Positions 53,691 to 64,000 of a stretch of DNA of 64,000 bases are shown piece by piece. The notes beneath the pieces are model-generated. The model was given only the letters and a program-made list of their open reading frames with translations. It did no database searches and was not told where the DNA came from. The translations under genes were made by a program, and so were the position numbers. Origin of the DNA: Corynebacterium halotolerans (GTDB lineage Bacteria; Actinomycetota; Actinomycetes; Mycobacteriales; Mycobacteriaceae); assembly GCF_001056295.1 (NCBI RefSeq), contig NZ_JVMD01000015.1, positions 310,001-374,000 on the forward strand, written 5' to 3'. How positions within the stretch are numbered: the first letter of the stretch is position 1; each line of letters opens with the position of its first letter.

Positions 53691-55751
53691 TCAGAGCGCC
53701 TGCGGCACCGTCTTCGCCCGCGCCGCGCGGAGCCCGTTGAGGATGACCACGACCTCGGCGACCTCGTGGATGAGCACCACCGCCGCCAGGCCCAGCACCC
53801 CGGTCAGCGCCAACGGCAGCAGCCCGCCGATGATGAGCAGCGACAGGCCGATGTTCTGCTCCATGATCCGCCGGCCGCGGCGGGCGTGCGCCAGAGCCTG
53901 GGGGAGCAGGCGCAGGTCATGGCCCGTGAAGGCGACGTCGGCGGATTCCACGGCGGCGTCGGAGCCGGTGGTGCCCACCGCGATGCCGACGTCGGCCGAG
54001 GCGAGGGCCGGGGCGTCGTTGATGCCGTCGCCGATCATGGCGACGCCGCCGCGCCGGCCGCGCCGGCCGCGCCGATGGGGCCGATCGGACCCGCCCAGTT
54101 CCGCCACGGCGTCGGACTTGTCGCGCGGGGCGAGTTCGGCGCGGACGTCGTCGATGCCGGCGGCCGCCGCCAGCGCCCGTGCCGCGCGGCGGTTGTCTCC
54201 GGTGAGCATGGTGACCCCGATGCCCGCCCGCTTCAGCGCGGCGATCGCGCCGGCGGCCTCCGGGCGCAGTTCGTCGCGCACCGCGATCGCGCCGACCGGG
54301 GCACCGTCGCGGTGGACGATGACCACGGTGTTGCCCTCGGCTTCGAGGCGGGCGACGTCGTCGCCGAGGTCGCCGGGATCGAGGCTGCGCGGATTGCCGA
54401 CGGCGATGGCCGCGCCGCCGACGGTTCCCGTGAGCCCGATGCCGGGGCGCTCCTCGACATCGACCGCCGCCGGGAGAGCAGGGTCTTCCGCGGTGGCGCC
54501 CACGATGGATCCCGCGTCGGAGATCGTGATCCGCGCCGCCGCACCTGCATCCCGCGCCGCCGCACCGGCCATGATCGCCGCCGCGAGCGGATGCGAGGAA
54601 TGCCGTTCCAGGGCGGCCGCCCACCCGAGCACGTCGGCGGCGCCGTAGCCGCCGTCGACTGCCGGCGACACCGCCACCTCGGTGACGGTCGGCTCATTGC
54701 GGGTGAGCGTGCCCGTCTTGTCGATGGCGACGTGCCCGACCGCCCCCAGTCGCTCGAAGGCGGCGCCGGACTTCACCACGACGCCGAAGCGGCTGGCCGC
54801 GCCGATCGCGGAGATCACCGTCACCGGAACGGAGATGGCCAGCGCGCACGGCGACGCCGCGACCAGCACCACCAGCGCGCGGGTGATCCACTCGAGCGGG
54901 TCGCCGAACGCCGCGCCGAGGATCGCCACCGCGGCGGCGAGCACCAGCACGCCGGGCACCAGCGGCCGGGCGATGCGGTCGGCGATCCTGGCGCGCCGGC
55001 CCTTCTCCGCCTGGGCGTTTTCCACCAGCGCCACCACGGCCGTCAGCGAGTTGTCGTCGCCGGGCGCGGTCGCCGTCACCGAGATGGGGGAGCCGACCGC
55101 GATGACGCCGGCCATCACCGCGTCGCCCGCGGCCAGCTCCACCGGGATGGACTCTCCGGTGACGGACGACGAATCGATGGTCGCGTGGGCGTCGTCAAGC
55201 ACGGAATCGGTGGGCACCCGCCCACCCGCCGGCACCGCCAGCCGCATGCCGGGCCGGACCCGGCGGGCGGGGATCGTGCGGCGCGAGCCGCAACCCGGAT
55301 CGACGACGGTGGCGGTGTCGGGGATGAGGGACAGCAGCGAGCGCAGGCCGCGGCGGGCGCGATCCATCGCCTTGTCCTCGAGGGCCTCCGAAATCGAATA
55401 GAGGAACGCCAGGGCGGCGGCCTCGGCGACGTAACCCAGGGCGACCGCGCCGACGGCGCTGATGGTCATGAGCAGGCCGATGCCCGCGCGGCGATGCCGG
55501 ACGAGGCCGGTCAGCGCGCCGGGCACGAACGTCGACGCGCCGAGCAGCAGCGCGGCCCAGTACAGGGCGAGCGGGGCAATTCCGGAGGTGGGATCGGCGT
55601 GGCCGAATGCGAACGCCGCGACCAGGGCGACGCCGGAGAACACGGGGACCAGCACCTCGCGGTCGCGCCACCACGGGGTCGGCGGGGCCTCGGGCTCCGA
55701 GAAATCGAGCGGTTCCGGGGCGTCGTGGGAGCAGCCGCACGCGGAGGTCAT
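53691..55751 (-). CDS. ctpG: heavy-metal P1B-type ATPase (CtpG/ZntA type)
   Basis: Metal-exporting P-type ATPase of 686 residues. Landmarks: Cys-rich N-terminal MTSACGCSHD instead of a full metal-binding domain, TGES (actuator), SPCALAISVP (membrane metal site), DKTGTLT with the phosphorylated Asp, MLTGDN and GDGINDAPAL. The SPC motif and the partner CmtR suggest cadmium, lead or zinc. A basic low-complexity insertion (RPHRRGRRGRRGG) sits in the nucleotide-binding region and is unusual. Its ATG overlaps the cmtR stop by 4 bp, so it is translated with its repressor. Confidence 0.93.
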   Translation of the reverse strand: MTSACGCSHDAPEPLDFSEPEAPPTPWWRDREVLVPVFSGVALVAAFAFGHADPTSGIAPLALYWAALLLGASTFVPGALTGLVRHRRAGIGLLMTISAVGAVALGYVAEAAALAFLYSISEALEDKAMDRARRGLRSLLSLIPDTATVVDPGCGSRRTIPARRVRPGMRLAVPAGGRVPTDSVLDDAHATIDSSSVTGESIPVELAAGDAVMAGVIAVGSPISVTATAPGDDNSLTAVVALVENAQAEKGRRARIADRIARPLVPGVLVLAAAVAILGAAFGDPLEWITRALVVLVAASPCALAISVPVTVISAIGAASRFGVVVKSGAAFERLGAVGHVAIDKTGTLTRNEPTVTEVAVSPAVDGGYGAADVLGWAAALERHSSHPLAAAIMAGAAARDAGAAARITISDAGSIVGATAEDPALPAAVDVEERPGIGLTGTVGGAAIAVGNPRSLDPGDLGDDVARLEAEGNTVVIVHRDGAPVGAIAVRDELRPEAAGAIAALKRAGIGVTMLTGDNRRAARALAAAAGIDDVRAELAPRDKSDAVAELGGSDRPHRRGRRGRRGGVAMIGDGINDAPALASADVGIAVGTTGSDAAVESADVAFTGHDLRLLPQALAHARRGRRIMEQNIGLSLLIIGGLLPLALTGVLGLAAVVLIHEVAEVVVILNGLRAARAKTVPQAL

Positions 55752-56206
55752 CGGCGGGCCTCCGCCTGCGCTGCTGCGTTGCTCGTTGCGGTGGCGTCGT
55801 CCGCGCCGGGCGCAGCGGCAGATCCGGCGCCGTCGTCGAATTGTGCGTCGTCACCGTCGCCCGTGCCCCCGCAGCCGCTCACCGTGCACCCGGGATCGAG
55901 GCAGGGCGCGTCGGCGTCGACGGCGAGCGTGACGTCGAGGAGGTCGTTGAGCGCCTGCCGCAGGTGCGGATCGGCGATGTCGTACCTGGTCCGGCGGCCT
56001 TCCGGGGTCGCGAAGATGATGCCGCAATCCCTCAGGCAGGCCAGATGGTTGGACACGTTGGTGCGCGTCAGCCCGAGCTCTTCGGCGAGCTCGCCGGTGT
56101 AGGCGGGGCCGTCGAGCAGGGTCATGAGGATGCGCGACCTCGTCGGATCGGCCATGGCGCGGCCGAGCCGGTGCATGACGTCGAGGCGCGGGGCAATGGT
56201 CAGCAT
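55748..56206 (-). CDS. cmtR: ArsR/SmtB family Cd/Pb-sensing repressor, CmtR type
   Basis: A 152-residue repressor. The winged helix matches Mycobacterium CmtR (LGRAMADPTRSRILMTLLDG, TRTNVSNHLACLRDCG). The metal ligands sit at exactly the known positions: Cys57 and Cys61 (CLRDC) and Cys102 (DAPC). Metal binding would release it from DNA. The C-terminal 45 residues add a CxxxGC-x-VSGCGG Cys cluster and an acidic Ala/Asp tail that mycobacterial CmtR does not have. TACGGT ends 6 nt before the ATG. Two inverted repeats flank and cover the start. Confidence 0.93.
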   Translation of the reverse strand: MLTIAPRLDVMHRLGRAMADPTRSRILMTLLDGPAYTGELAEELGLTRTNVSNHLACLRDCGIIFATPEGRRTRYDIADPHLRQALNDLLDVTLAVDADAPCLDPGCTVSGCGGTGDGDDAQFDDGAGSAAAPGADDATATSNAAAQAEARR

Positions 56207-56240
56207 GCGCTGACCGTAGCACCCGTCAGCATTTGCTGAC
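56198..56240. promoter_or_regulatory. twin CmtR operators over the cmtR start
   Basis: GGTCAGC-ATGC-GCTGACC (56198-56215) covers the cmtR start codon and part of the -10; GTCAGC-ATTT-GCTGAC (56225-56240) lies just upstream. Both are perfect inverted repeats with the same 4-nt centre spacing, as expected for autorepression. Confidence 0.75.
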
Positions 56241-56299
56241 CTATCGCGGTCGGCGGCCCGTGGCGAGCCCCCGCTCAGTCGTCCGTGGCGAGCCCCCGC

Positions 56300-56794
56300 T
56301 CAGTCGATGATGTGGCACACCGCCGAATCGGTCCACCACGTCCCGTTGCCCGGATGCCGGACCCATAGGCGGCGCGGGGCCGGCCCGGGCGCGACATCCC
56401 CGTCGAGCAGGACGTCGGTGGCGGTGCGCGTCGACCAGCGGAACAGTCCCTCGCGGAAGAAGTGCAGGCGGCGGCCGCCGGCGTCGCGCAGGATCAGGGT
56501 CTCGCCGTCCCCGGAACTCGTGAGTCCCTCGACCGTCGCGTGCAGCGCCCCGGCCGGGGGAGCCTCCGGCGCGACGATCGGCTCCGGGTAGGCGGGGCGC
56601 AGGGCGGGATCGCTTGACGACGTCCCGCCGCCCGGATGGGCGCCGCCGTTGCGCCGGTGCCACGTTGCGGCGAATCGGAGCCTGCGGGCATCGGGGCCGT
56701 CTTTGGGTGAATCCGCGGCTGCGGCGGGATCGTGCGGCGAGTCCGCGGCTGCGGCGGGGTCGTGCGGATGGGTGGCGTGGATGGTCGTGCGCAT
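56300..56794 (-). CDS. unknown protein behind a perfect McbR-type operator
   Basis: A 164-residue protein with no recognised family. The N-terminal third is low complexity with two copies of DPAAAADSP. The C-terminal half looks folded: LHATVEGLTSSGDGETLILR, RRLHFFREGLFRWSTRTATD and GNGTWWTDSAVCHIID, a strand-rich pattern with conserved Trp. GGGAGGAC lies 9 nt before ATG 56794; the frame stays open to about 56950 through a GTG. The TAGAC-N6-GTCTA box at 56953-56968 is upstream of it, so control by the sulfur regulator McbR is likely. It follows the mak gene on the same strand. Confidence 0.6.
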   Translation of the reverse strand: MRTTIHATHPHDPAAAADSPHDPAAAADSPKDGPDARRLRFAATWHRRNGGAHPGGGTSSSDPALRPAYPEPIVAPEAPPAGALHATVEGLTSSGDGETLILRDAGGRRLHFFREGLFRWSTRTATDVLLDGDVAPGPAPRRLWVRHPGNGTWWTDSAVCHIID

Positions 56795-56950
56795 GTCGGG
56801 CGTCCTCCCGGTCGAGTTCTTCCGACCGCCGCAAGTCGCGGCGGTGGCCGGTCTTCCCGGGAGGGCACCGTGGCTCGGACCGCGGTTGCCGTGCGGCGAT
56901 GAAGTCCCGGGGCCTTGTGAAGCCCGCCGCAACTCTGGACCTGCCGCCAC

Positions 56951-56970
56951 TATAGACCAAGCGGTCTATA
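56951..56970. promoter_or_regulatory. perfect McbR-type operator
   Basis: TATAGACCAAGCGGTCTATA is an 8-bp inverted repeat with a 4-nt centre and contains TAGAC-N6-GTCTA. It lies between the mak stop and the unknown gene at 56300-56794. Confidence 0.7.
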
Positions 56971-56987
56971 AAGTGTCAAGGGCGACG

Positions 56988-58444
56988 CTACACCGCGTCC
57001 CCGGGCTCGAGCAGCCGCGCCACCGCGGCCAGCGGCAGTTCCAGCCACCCCGGCCGGTTCTGCGCCTCGTACAGGCACTCGTAGATGGCCTTGTCCAGGA
57101 TGAACGCATCCAACAGCGCGGCCTCGTCCCGCGGGTCGCGGCCCGACGTCGACGCATAGCCGTCCAGGAACGCCCCGACGTTGCGCTCCGCCCACTCGTG
57201 GACGCGGTAGCGCTGCTGGCGGGAATCCTCGCGGCCCGTCAACAGCGGGTAATGCGCCGCGTAATCGAAGGAGCGCACCATGCCCGCGACGTCGCGCAGC
57301 GGATGGTCCGGCAGCCGGCGCTCGTCCCACGGCCGCGACGGCTCGCCCTCGAAGTCGATGAGCAGCCAATGCCGCGGCGTGCGCAGCACCTGACCCAGGT
57401 GCAGGTCGCCGTGGATGCGCTGCACCGGCACGCCATCCGCGTCGACCGAGGCGGCCGCCTTGGCGAAGATCTCTTCCGCGGCGTCGTAAAGCTCCTTGAC
57501 CTGGGGGACGAGCCCCGCCACGTGCTCCAGTCGCGCCCGCATCGGCGCGACCAGCTCCTCGCCCGACACCCGGCGGCGCACCGGCACGGTCGCCGCGAGG
57601 TTGTCGTGGACCTCCGCCACCGCGGCGCCCAGCGCCGCGGACTCGACGCCGAAATCGGTGCCCAGGTCCTCCGGCTGGAGGTCGCCCTCGCGAATGATGT
57701 CGCGCACCGACGTCAGGGCCATCGACCAGCCGTCGGCGGAATTCGGCACGAACTCCTGCAGCATCGACGTCGTGTACGCCTCGCCGCCGACCTCCAGCTC
57801 CGTCCACCCGTACAGGTGCGGGACCGACCAGCACTCGGCCGCCGACAGCGCCGCCAGCAGCTCGACGTCGGCGTTCGTGCCCGGGTGGAGGCGGCGGAAG
57901 AACTTCACCATCACCACGTCGTCGTAGATGACGGAGGTGTTCGACTGCTCCACGCCCATCGGCCGGCCCTTTTCCGGCGCGGCCAGCTCGGCGCCCGGCA
58001 CGCGGTGGAGCGTCATCGGCCCCAGCGCGCCCTCGGCCGCCAGCGTCGTGCCCAGCGCCGTCACGGCCGCGGGGTCGACCAGGGCGTCGTAGCCGAGCAC
58101 GCCCTCGCCGGCGACGAGCAGCGCGTCCTCGTGGCCCTCGGGCAGCGAGTCGCCCCACGCGATGGGCAGCAGGTACGCGGGGGCGGCGTCGCCGCAATGC
58201 ACCCGCACGAACAGGATGTCCACGTCCGGGGACTCCGCGTCGCCGCGGACGGCCGGTTCGCGCACCAGGATCTCCAGCCGGTCGATCCCGGTGGCCTTGT
58301 CGGCGAAGAACCGCTGCGCGGGCAGCGTCCGGACCAGCTCCGAGGCGATCAGGTCGACGTCGGGCAACTCGATGCCGGAAGCGTCCGGGCCGGCCGACGC
58401 GCCGCCGCGGGCGCCCTGGGTGGGGTTAGCGTTTCCGTTGTCGT

Positions 58445-58448
<4 letters not shown>
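56988..58448 (-). CDS. mak: maltokinase
   Basis: Phosphorylates maltose (made from trehalose by TreS) to maltose-1-phosphate for GlgE-dependent glucan synthesis. The 486 residues match actinobacterial maltokinase: an aminoglycoside-kinase-like catalytic loop [11 protein letters not shown] (about 352-362), [14 protein letters not shown] with the metal Asp, and [19 protein letters not shown] (about 168-186) for the nucleotide site. The N-terminal 25 residues are a flexible Asn/Gly-rich start. The ATG overlaps the treS stop (ATGA), so the two are coupled, as in mycobacteria. Confidence 0.93.
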
Positions 58449-60211
<1,763 letters not shown>

Positions 60212-60286
60212 GATGACCAGCGTAGGGAAACGCCGGTCAACTCGCAGACGGCCGATGCCGGGCCGTCCCGGACCGCTTTGCGACGG

Positions 60287-61810
60287 CTATGCGCCGCGCC
60301 GTTCGTCCAGCACCCGGACCAGGCGCGCGGCGTCGTCCGGCGCGAGCTGCGCCGCGGTGACGGAGACGGGGCCGCCGACGAGGTCGATGCGGACGTCGAC
60401 GAGCGACAGCGCCCGCGACAGGGGCCCCTGCCGCAGGGTGCGGCCCTGGATGCGCGACCAGGGGAGGACCGCCCGGCGGCGGTGCAGCCGGCCGGAGGTG
60501 ACCACCAGCGCCCGCGGGGTGATGCGCACGGTCTGGTTGCGCCAGTCGATGGGGGACAGCCACACGGCGCGCCGCGGCGACGCCCACCGGGCTTCGGAAG
60601 GCTGGTGGCGCTGCCCCGTGATGCGGCCGATGAGGCCGTCGACCACGGCATCGGCTTCGGCCAGCGGCGCGACCGGCAGGAGGGTCGTGGATACGTCCGA
60701 GCCTTCGCCGGCGTAACCGGCGACGTTGATGCGCACGGTCGCCCAGTGCAGCGGCCGCCACCAGGCGGGTTCGACGATCTGCATCGCGTGGATCCGTCGG
60801 ACGGGGATGGTCTGGCGGCGCGTCGACGTCAGGCCGGCGCTGATGTGGAGGCGACCGGCGGCGTCGTCGGCGGACAGGGTGAAACCGTGGAATTTGTTCC
60901 ACCTCTGCCACGCCGACGCGACGATGCCGGCGAAAAACACCGCGATGCCGATGAACGACGTGCCGGCGACGGCGCCGATGGCCAGTGCCACGGCTTCGCC
61001 GAGCGTGACGCCCCCGCCGAGGCCGAAAGCGGTCGTCGCCGCGAAGGCGGCGCCGACGAAGACCACGGGCAACGCCAGCAACAGCAGTCCGGGGCCGATG
61101 ATCGCCGACCCGAACAGGCGCGGCGGCGGGACCGGGCCGTGGAGGACCGTCGTGGAGCCGGGGGCCGGGCTCGCGGCCGCGCCCCAGTCGCCGGTGGTGA
61201 ACGGGTCGTCGTCCGTGTCGTGGAAGTGCGTGTCGTGGATTCGCGCGGCCGTGTCTCCCGCGTCGCCCGCGGTGTCCCGTTTCGCCTCGAGCACCGCGGC
61301 GCGCACCGCCCGGCAGTCGTCCAGGGGGAGGAAGCGGATGGTCAGGTCCGAGTGGTCGCCGCCGGCGGTTTCCACCTTCACTTCGCCGAGCCCCGCCAGT
61401 CGCGCCAGCAGCGGCTGGTTGACGTCGACCGCCTGCACGCGGTCGAACCGGGCGGTGCGGCGCGACCTGATCAGCCATCCCGAGCCGATCCGGACCTCGT
61501 CGTCGGCGAGCTCGAAGAACCGGTGGCGCCAGGACACCCAGGACGCGACTGCGGTGATGGCGAGGACCAGCACCGAGACGCCGGTGACCGACAGCCAGAG
61601 GAGGGGGCCCGAACCCGTGGCCAGTTCGATCAGCTCGCCCGCGAAGGTCGCCTGCTGGACGACGTTGAACGCGATGACGGCGATGATCGCCGCCAGCGCC
61701 CGTGCGCCGGCCAGCAGCGGGGTGAGGGGGTGGACCCGGCGGCGGCCGGGCCCGATCGGGCCCCCGTGGCCGGCGGAATGGCCCGCGGGCCGGGGTTCGG
61801 GGTGGGTCAC
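60287..61810 (-). CDS. PH-domain membrane protein (YdbT type)
   Basis: A 507-residue protein with up to three bacterial PH-2 domains and about four membrane spans in pairs (about 45-95 and 240-310). The PH-type motif FFELADDEVRIGSGWLIRSR is near 108-127, then FDRVQAVDVNQPLLARLAGL and a further TIPVRRIHAMQIVEPAWWRP. Members work with a shorter YdbS-type partner and may protect the membrane or bind lipids. Its GTG overlaps the stop of that partner gene (GTGA). Function not established. Confidence 0.88.
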   Translation of the reverse strand: MTHPEPRPAGHSAGHGGPIGPGRRRVHPLTPLLAGARALAAIIAVIAFNVVQQATFAGELIELATGSGPLLWLSVTGVSVLVLAITAVASWVSWRHRFFELADDEVRIGSGWLIRSRRTARFDRVQAVDVNQPLLARLAGLGEVKVETAGGDHSDLTIRFLPLDDCRAVRAAVLEAKRDTAGDAGDTAARIHDTHFHDTDDDPFTTGDWGAAASPAPGSTTVLHGPVPPPRLFGSAIIGPGLLLLALPVVFVGAAFAATTAFGLGGGVTLGEAVALAIGAVAGTSFIGIAVFFAGIVASAWQRWNKFHGFTLSADDAAGRLHISAGLTSTRRQTIPVRRIHAMQIVEPAWWRPLHWATVRINVAGYAGEGSDVSTTLLPVAPLAEADAVVDGLIGRITGQRHQPSEARWASPRRAVWLSPIDWRNQTVRITPRALVVTSGRLHRRRAVLPWSRIQGRTLRQGPLSRALSLVDVRIDLVGGPVSVTAAQLAPDDAARLVRVLDERRGA

Positions 61811-62292
61811 AGCCCCGCCATTCTCTCGCGGGCGCGGCCGGAGAGGCGCTCGCGCAGGGCGCGGGCTTCGTCGCGGGGGATTCCCGACAGCTGAGCGTCG
61901 GATGACGCCGACGCGGTGTTCAGCTTCACGGTGGCCAGGCCGAACGCGCGCAGGAGCGGGCCCTCGTCGATGTCGATGAACTGGATGCGCCCGTAGGGGA
62001 CCACCGTGACCGAGCGCCACCACCGGCCGCGGGCGACGATCATGTCCTCCGCGTCCTCCCGGTAGCGGTGGGCCGACACCTGGCGGCCGATGATCCAGAG
62101 GGTCCACGCGAACGCCGCCGCGACCAACGCCACGGCGATCCACGACAGCGGGTGCAGGAACACGGCCGCCGCCGTCGCCGCGATGAGCGGCGGGAGGAAC
62201 CAGATGGCCGCCGAGATGCGGCGCACGGCCGCGAGTTTCGGGGACACTGGGGTCAATTCGGGATCATCCGGATCCAGCAGGTCGAGCGCCAT
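61807..62292 (-). CDS. PH-domain membrane protein (YdbS type)
   Basis: A 161-residue protein with two membrane spans (AIWFLPPLIAATAAAVFL and IAVALVAAAFAWTLWIIG) and one PH-2 domain: DMIVARGRWWRSVTVVPYGR and IQFIDIDEGPLLRAFGLATV. It is the short partner of the YdbT-type protein that follows. TAGCTT (62300-62305) ends 7 nt before the ATG. Confidence 0.9.
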   Translation of the reverse strand: MALDLLDPDDPELTPVSPKLAAVRRISAAIWFLPPLIAATAAAVFLHPLSWIAVALVAAAFAWTLWIIGRQVSAHRYREDAEDMIVARGRWWRSVTVVPYGRIQFIDIDEGPLLRAFGLATVKLNTASASSDAQLSGIPRDEARALRERLSGRARERMAGL

Positions 62293-62366
62293 GGGATTGA
62301 AGCTAGCAGCAGCCGGGGATCGGCGGCGGGTGAGTGGAGGCCGCTCGATTTCGGCATGATGGGGGC

Positions 62367-62579
62367 ATGGAACCGCAGCGACGAGACGACGATCCCGCCC
62401 CGCGATGGGACGGCAGCCCCGATCCGCGCCCGATGCATGAGCGCGGCGGGCCCGATGGCGATCCGCACGGCGACAACCTCTTCATGAAGTACCGCGGCCT
62501 GTGGGCCGTGCTGATCACGCTGATCACCCTGCTGGCGTGCTGGCAGATCCTGCAGATCGCCCTCGACGCGGGGTTCTGA
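62367..62579 (+). CDS. small single-span membrane protein
   Basis: A 70-residue protein with a polar Asp/Arg/Pro-rich N-terminal part and one membrane helix (GLWAVLITLITLLACWQILQ, about 44-63). CATGAT (62355-62360) ends 6 nt before the ATG. Divergent from the PH-domain pair, 74 bp away. Function unknown. Confidence 0.6.
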   Translation: MEPQRRDDDPAPRWDGSPDPRPMHERGGPDGDPHGDNLFMKYRGLWAVLITLITLLACWQILQIALDAGF

Positions 62580-62643
62580 TCGGCTCCGCGGATTCGGCGC
62601 CTCCGGCGGTGCACCGCGAAAACGCCCCCATCGCGGGCCCGCG

Positions 62644-62715
62644 GATATAACGTCTCTAACGTCGACCCGCAGATCTAACGGATCTAACGGAGAAATGAAG
62701 ATCTAACGGATCTAA
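62644..62715. repeat. 9-bp repeats in a 28-bp register upstream of the AAA ATPase
   Basis: GATCTAACG units start at 62672, 62681 and 62700, with a shortened one at 62709 and degenerate ones at 62644 and 62653. They form pairs of adjacent 9-mers repeated every 28 bp (62644, 62672, 62700), three turns of DNA with a small offset. They lie 74-145 bp before the ATPase start and suggest a binding array for a regulator. Confidence 0.7.
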
Positions 62716-62788
62716 CAAAACGTCGCCAAGCACAACCCAACCGACGACCCCGGGGCGCGTCGACGCCCCGACGACAGGAGCGCCGACG

Positions 62789-63928
62789 ATGGCCGAGCAC
62801 CCGCGCCCACGCAATCCCTTCCGCCCGACGTTCGGGGTGTCGCCGCAGGTCCTGGCCGGTCGTGACCGGCTTCTCGAGGATTTCGAGCTCGCCCTGGCCG
62901 AGGGACCGGGCAGCCCCTACCGGGCGATTCTCGTCAGCGGGTCGAGGGGCATCGGCAAGACCGTCCTGCTCAACGAGCTCGAGGACGTCGCCCGTGGCCG
63001 GGGATGGGTGATCGCGCGGGCGCACGTGGGCGAATCGCTCGTCGACGACCTCGTGCGCACCACGTTGCCGGCGCTCATCGCGGACATCGCGGATGAGCCG
63101 CCCCGCCGCGCGGTCACCGGCGCGTCGATCACCGGGCTCGGCTCCATCACCGTGTCCGCGCCCGCCGACGACCGGCCGGCGCCGACCCTCATCGGCCGCC
63201 TGCGCGAGGTCTCGGAGCTGCTCCGCGCCCGCGGCACGGGACTGCTGATCACCGTCGACGAGGTCCAGAGCGCCGACCCGGCGGCCATGAAGACGCTGGC
63301 GATCGCCTACCAGGACCTGATCCGCGACGATTTCGACGTCGCCTTCGCCGCCGCCGGCCTGCCGCGCGGCATCGACGAATTGCTCCAGCTGGAGGGCACG
63401 ACCTTCCTCCGCCGCGCCGAACGCCTCGAGCTCGGCCCCGTCGACCGCGACGCCGCCATCGACGCCCTCGCGCGCACTTCCGCCGACGGCGGCATCCCCA
63501 TGGACGGCGACGCCGCGGCCGCGGCGGCGGACATCTCGCGCGGGTACCCGTACCTGATCCAGCTGGTGGGCTCGCTGGCGTGGGCGCGGGCTTCGCTTGA
63601 CGACGGCACGGCGATCACCCGGTCCGACGTAGCCGCGATCCGCGACCGCGCCATCGAGCGCATGGGCGCCCAAGTGCACAGGCCCTCCCTGCGGGAGGTG
63701 CCCGACGGCGAGCGCATCGTGCTGGAGGCGATGGCCGACATCATGGCGGAGACCGGGGAAGATTCCGCGGCAACCGGCGAGATCGCCGAGCGGCTCGGCC
63801 TGACTCCGCAGGGGTTGTCGCCCCGGCGGGCGCGGCTCATCGAACGGGAACTGGTCCGGGCCCCGCAGTTCGGCCGGCTCGAGTTCGCGCTGCCGTACTT
63901 CGCCGAGTACCTGCTGTCGCTGCGCTGA
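62789..63928 (+). CDS. AAA family ATPase with C-terminal winged helix
   Basis: A 379-residue STAND/ORC-like ATPase. Walker A is GSRGIGKT (about 51-58), Walker B LLITVDEVQ (about 151-159), with sensor-type ALAAAGLPRGIDEL region after. The C-terminal 100 residues hold a helix-turn-helix (AATGEIAERLGLTPQGLSPR, about 330-349). Related proteins act as ATP-dependent regulators or as part of mobile elements, but no partner is near. AGGAG lies 9 nt before the ATG. The upstream gap 62580-62788 contains the 9-bp repeat array and a GCTTNNCGACG copy at 62721. Confidence 0.88.
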   Translation: MAEHPRPRNPFRPTFGVSPQVLAGRDRLLEDFELALAEGPGSPYRAILVSGSRGIGKTVLLNELEDVARGRGWVIARAHVGESLVDDLVRTTLPALIADIADEPPRRAVTGASITGLGSITVSAPADDRPAPTLIGRLREVSELLRARGTGLLITVDEVQSADPAAMKTLAIAYQDLIRDDFDVAFAAAGLPRGIDELLQLEGTTFLRRAERLELGPVDRDAAIDALARTSADGGIPMDGDAAAAAADISRGYPYLIQLVGSLAWARASLDDGTAITRSDVAAIRDRAIERMGAQVHRPSLREVPDGERIVLEAMADIMAETGEDSAATGEIAERLGLTPQGLSPRRARLIERELVRAPQFGRLEFALPYFAEYLLSLR

Positions 63929-64000
63929 GGAATCCGGGCTTCGGCTCGGGAACCCCGGGGCCGAATCGGGGCCGGTACCGGGTGCCCGAATCCGGTGCCG

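Noticed and set aside
62644-62715. CRISPR-like array
   Set aside because: Repeats are only 9 bp, in pairs, with no unique spacers of typical length and no cas genes.

Overview
The window is a GC-rich (about 69-70 percent by eye) chromosomal segment from a Corynebacterium-like member of the Mycobacteriales. The evidence is the gene order xseA - Rv1109c homologue - ispH - DUF6542 - ychF, which matches the Mycobacterium Rv1108c-Rv1112 block, together with a metPS methionine transporter, McbR-type sulfur operators (TAGAC-N6-GTCTA), a DtxR-type iron box, a CmtR/CtpG-type metal-resistance pair, an IrtAB-type siderophore importer and a TreS/maltokinase pair. No rRNA, tRNA, CRISPR array, intact transposase or prophage was recognised.

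Layout. 0-9.7 kb: conserved housekeeping block (xseA, ispH, DUF6542 protein, AI-2E-type exporter, metPS, ychF). 9.7-11.1 kb: a small lower-GC islet carrying an SDR oxidoreductase, bounded by two copies of the ychF 3' end. 11.3-20.2 kb: SMI1/KNR4 protein, MerR regulator divergent from irtAB, DUF2306 protein, EamA exporter, LysR regulator, second SMI1/KNR4 protein. 20.4-22.5 kb: YtoQ next to a DpnI-like endonuclease domain, a DUF3592 protein and ArfB. 22.5-32 kb: accessory membrane, lipoprotein and enzyme genes (serine hydrolase, double GNAT, VOC, AraC, PH-like proteins, tocopherol-cyclase-like protein, amphi-Trp, MFS). 32-47 kb: metabolic and transport genes (Pcm-like methyltransferase, CNNM/CBS protein, GuaB1, ZupT, YchJ, DUF808, nicotinamidase, gamma carbonic anhydrase, YoaK, BCCT, hydrolase, FadB2). 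47-57 kb: secreted PAP2 phosphatase, AecD-type C-S lyase, lipid-kinase-like protein, a short sulfur-regulated remnant, ABC exporter, CtpG/CmtR pair, unknown McbR-box gene. 57-64 kb: treS-mak, two PH-domain membrane proteins, a small membrane protein and an AAA ATPase behind direct repeats.

Two patterns run through the whole window. First, about twenty genes have a TAnnnT-like -10 hexamer ending 6-8 nt before an ATG or GTG, the layout of leaderless transcripts; this moves several starts inward. Second, the 11-bp motif GCTTNNCGACG occurs at least 40 times on both strands, in genes and between them, against fewer than one expected from base composition. It forces rare codons where it lies in genes. 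I know of no described function for it, and it is the strongest unexplained signal here.
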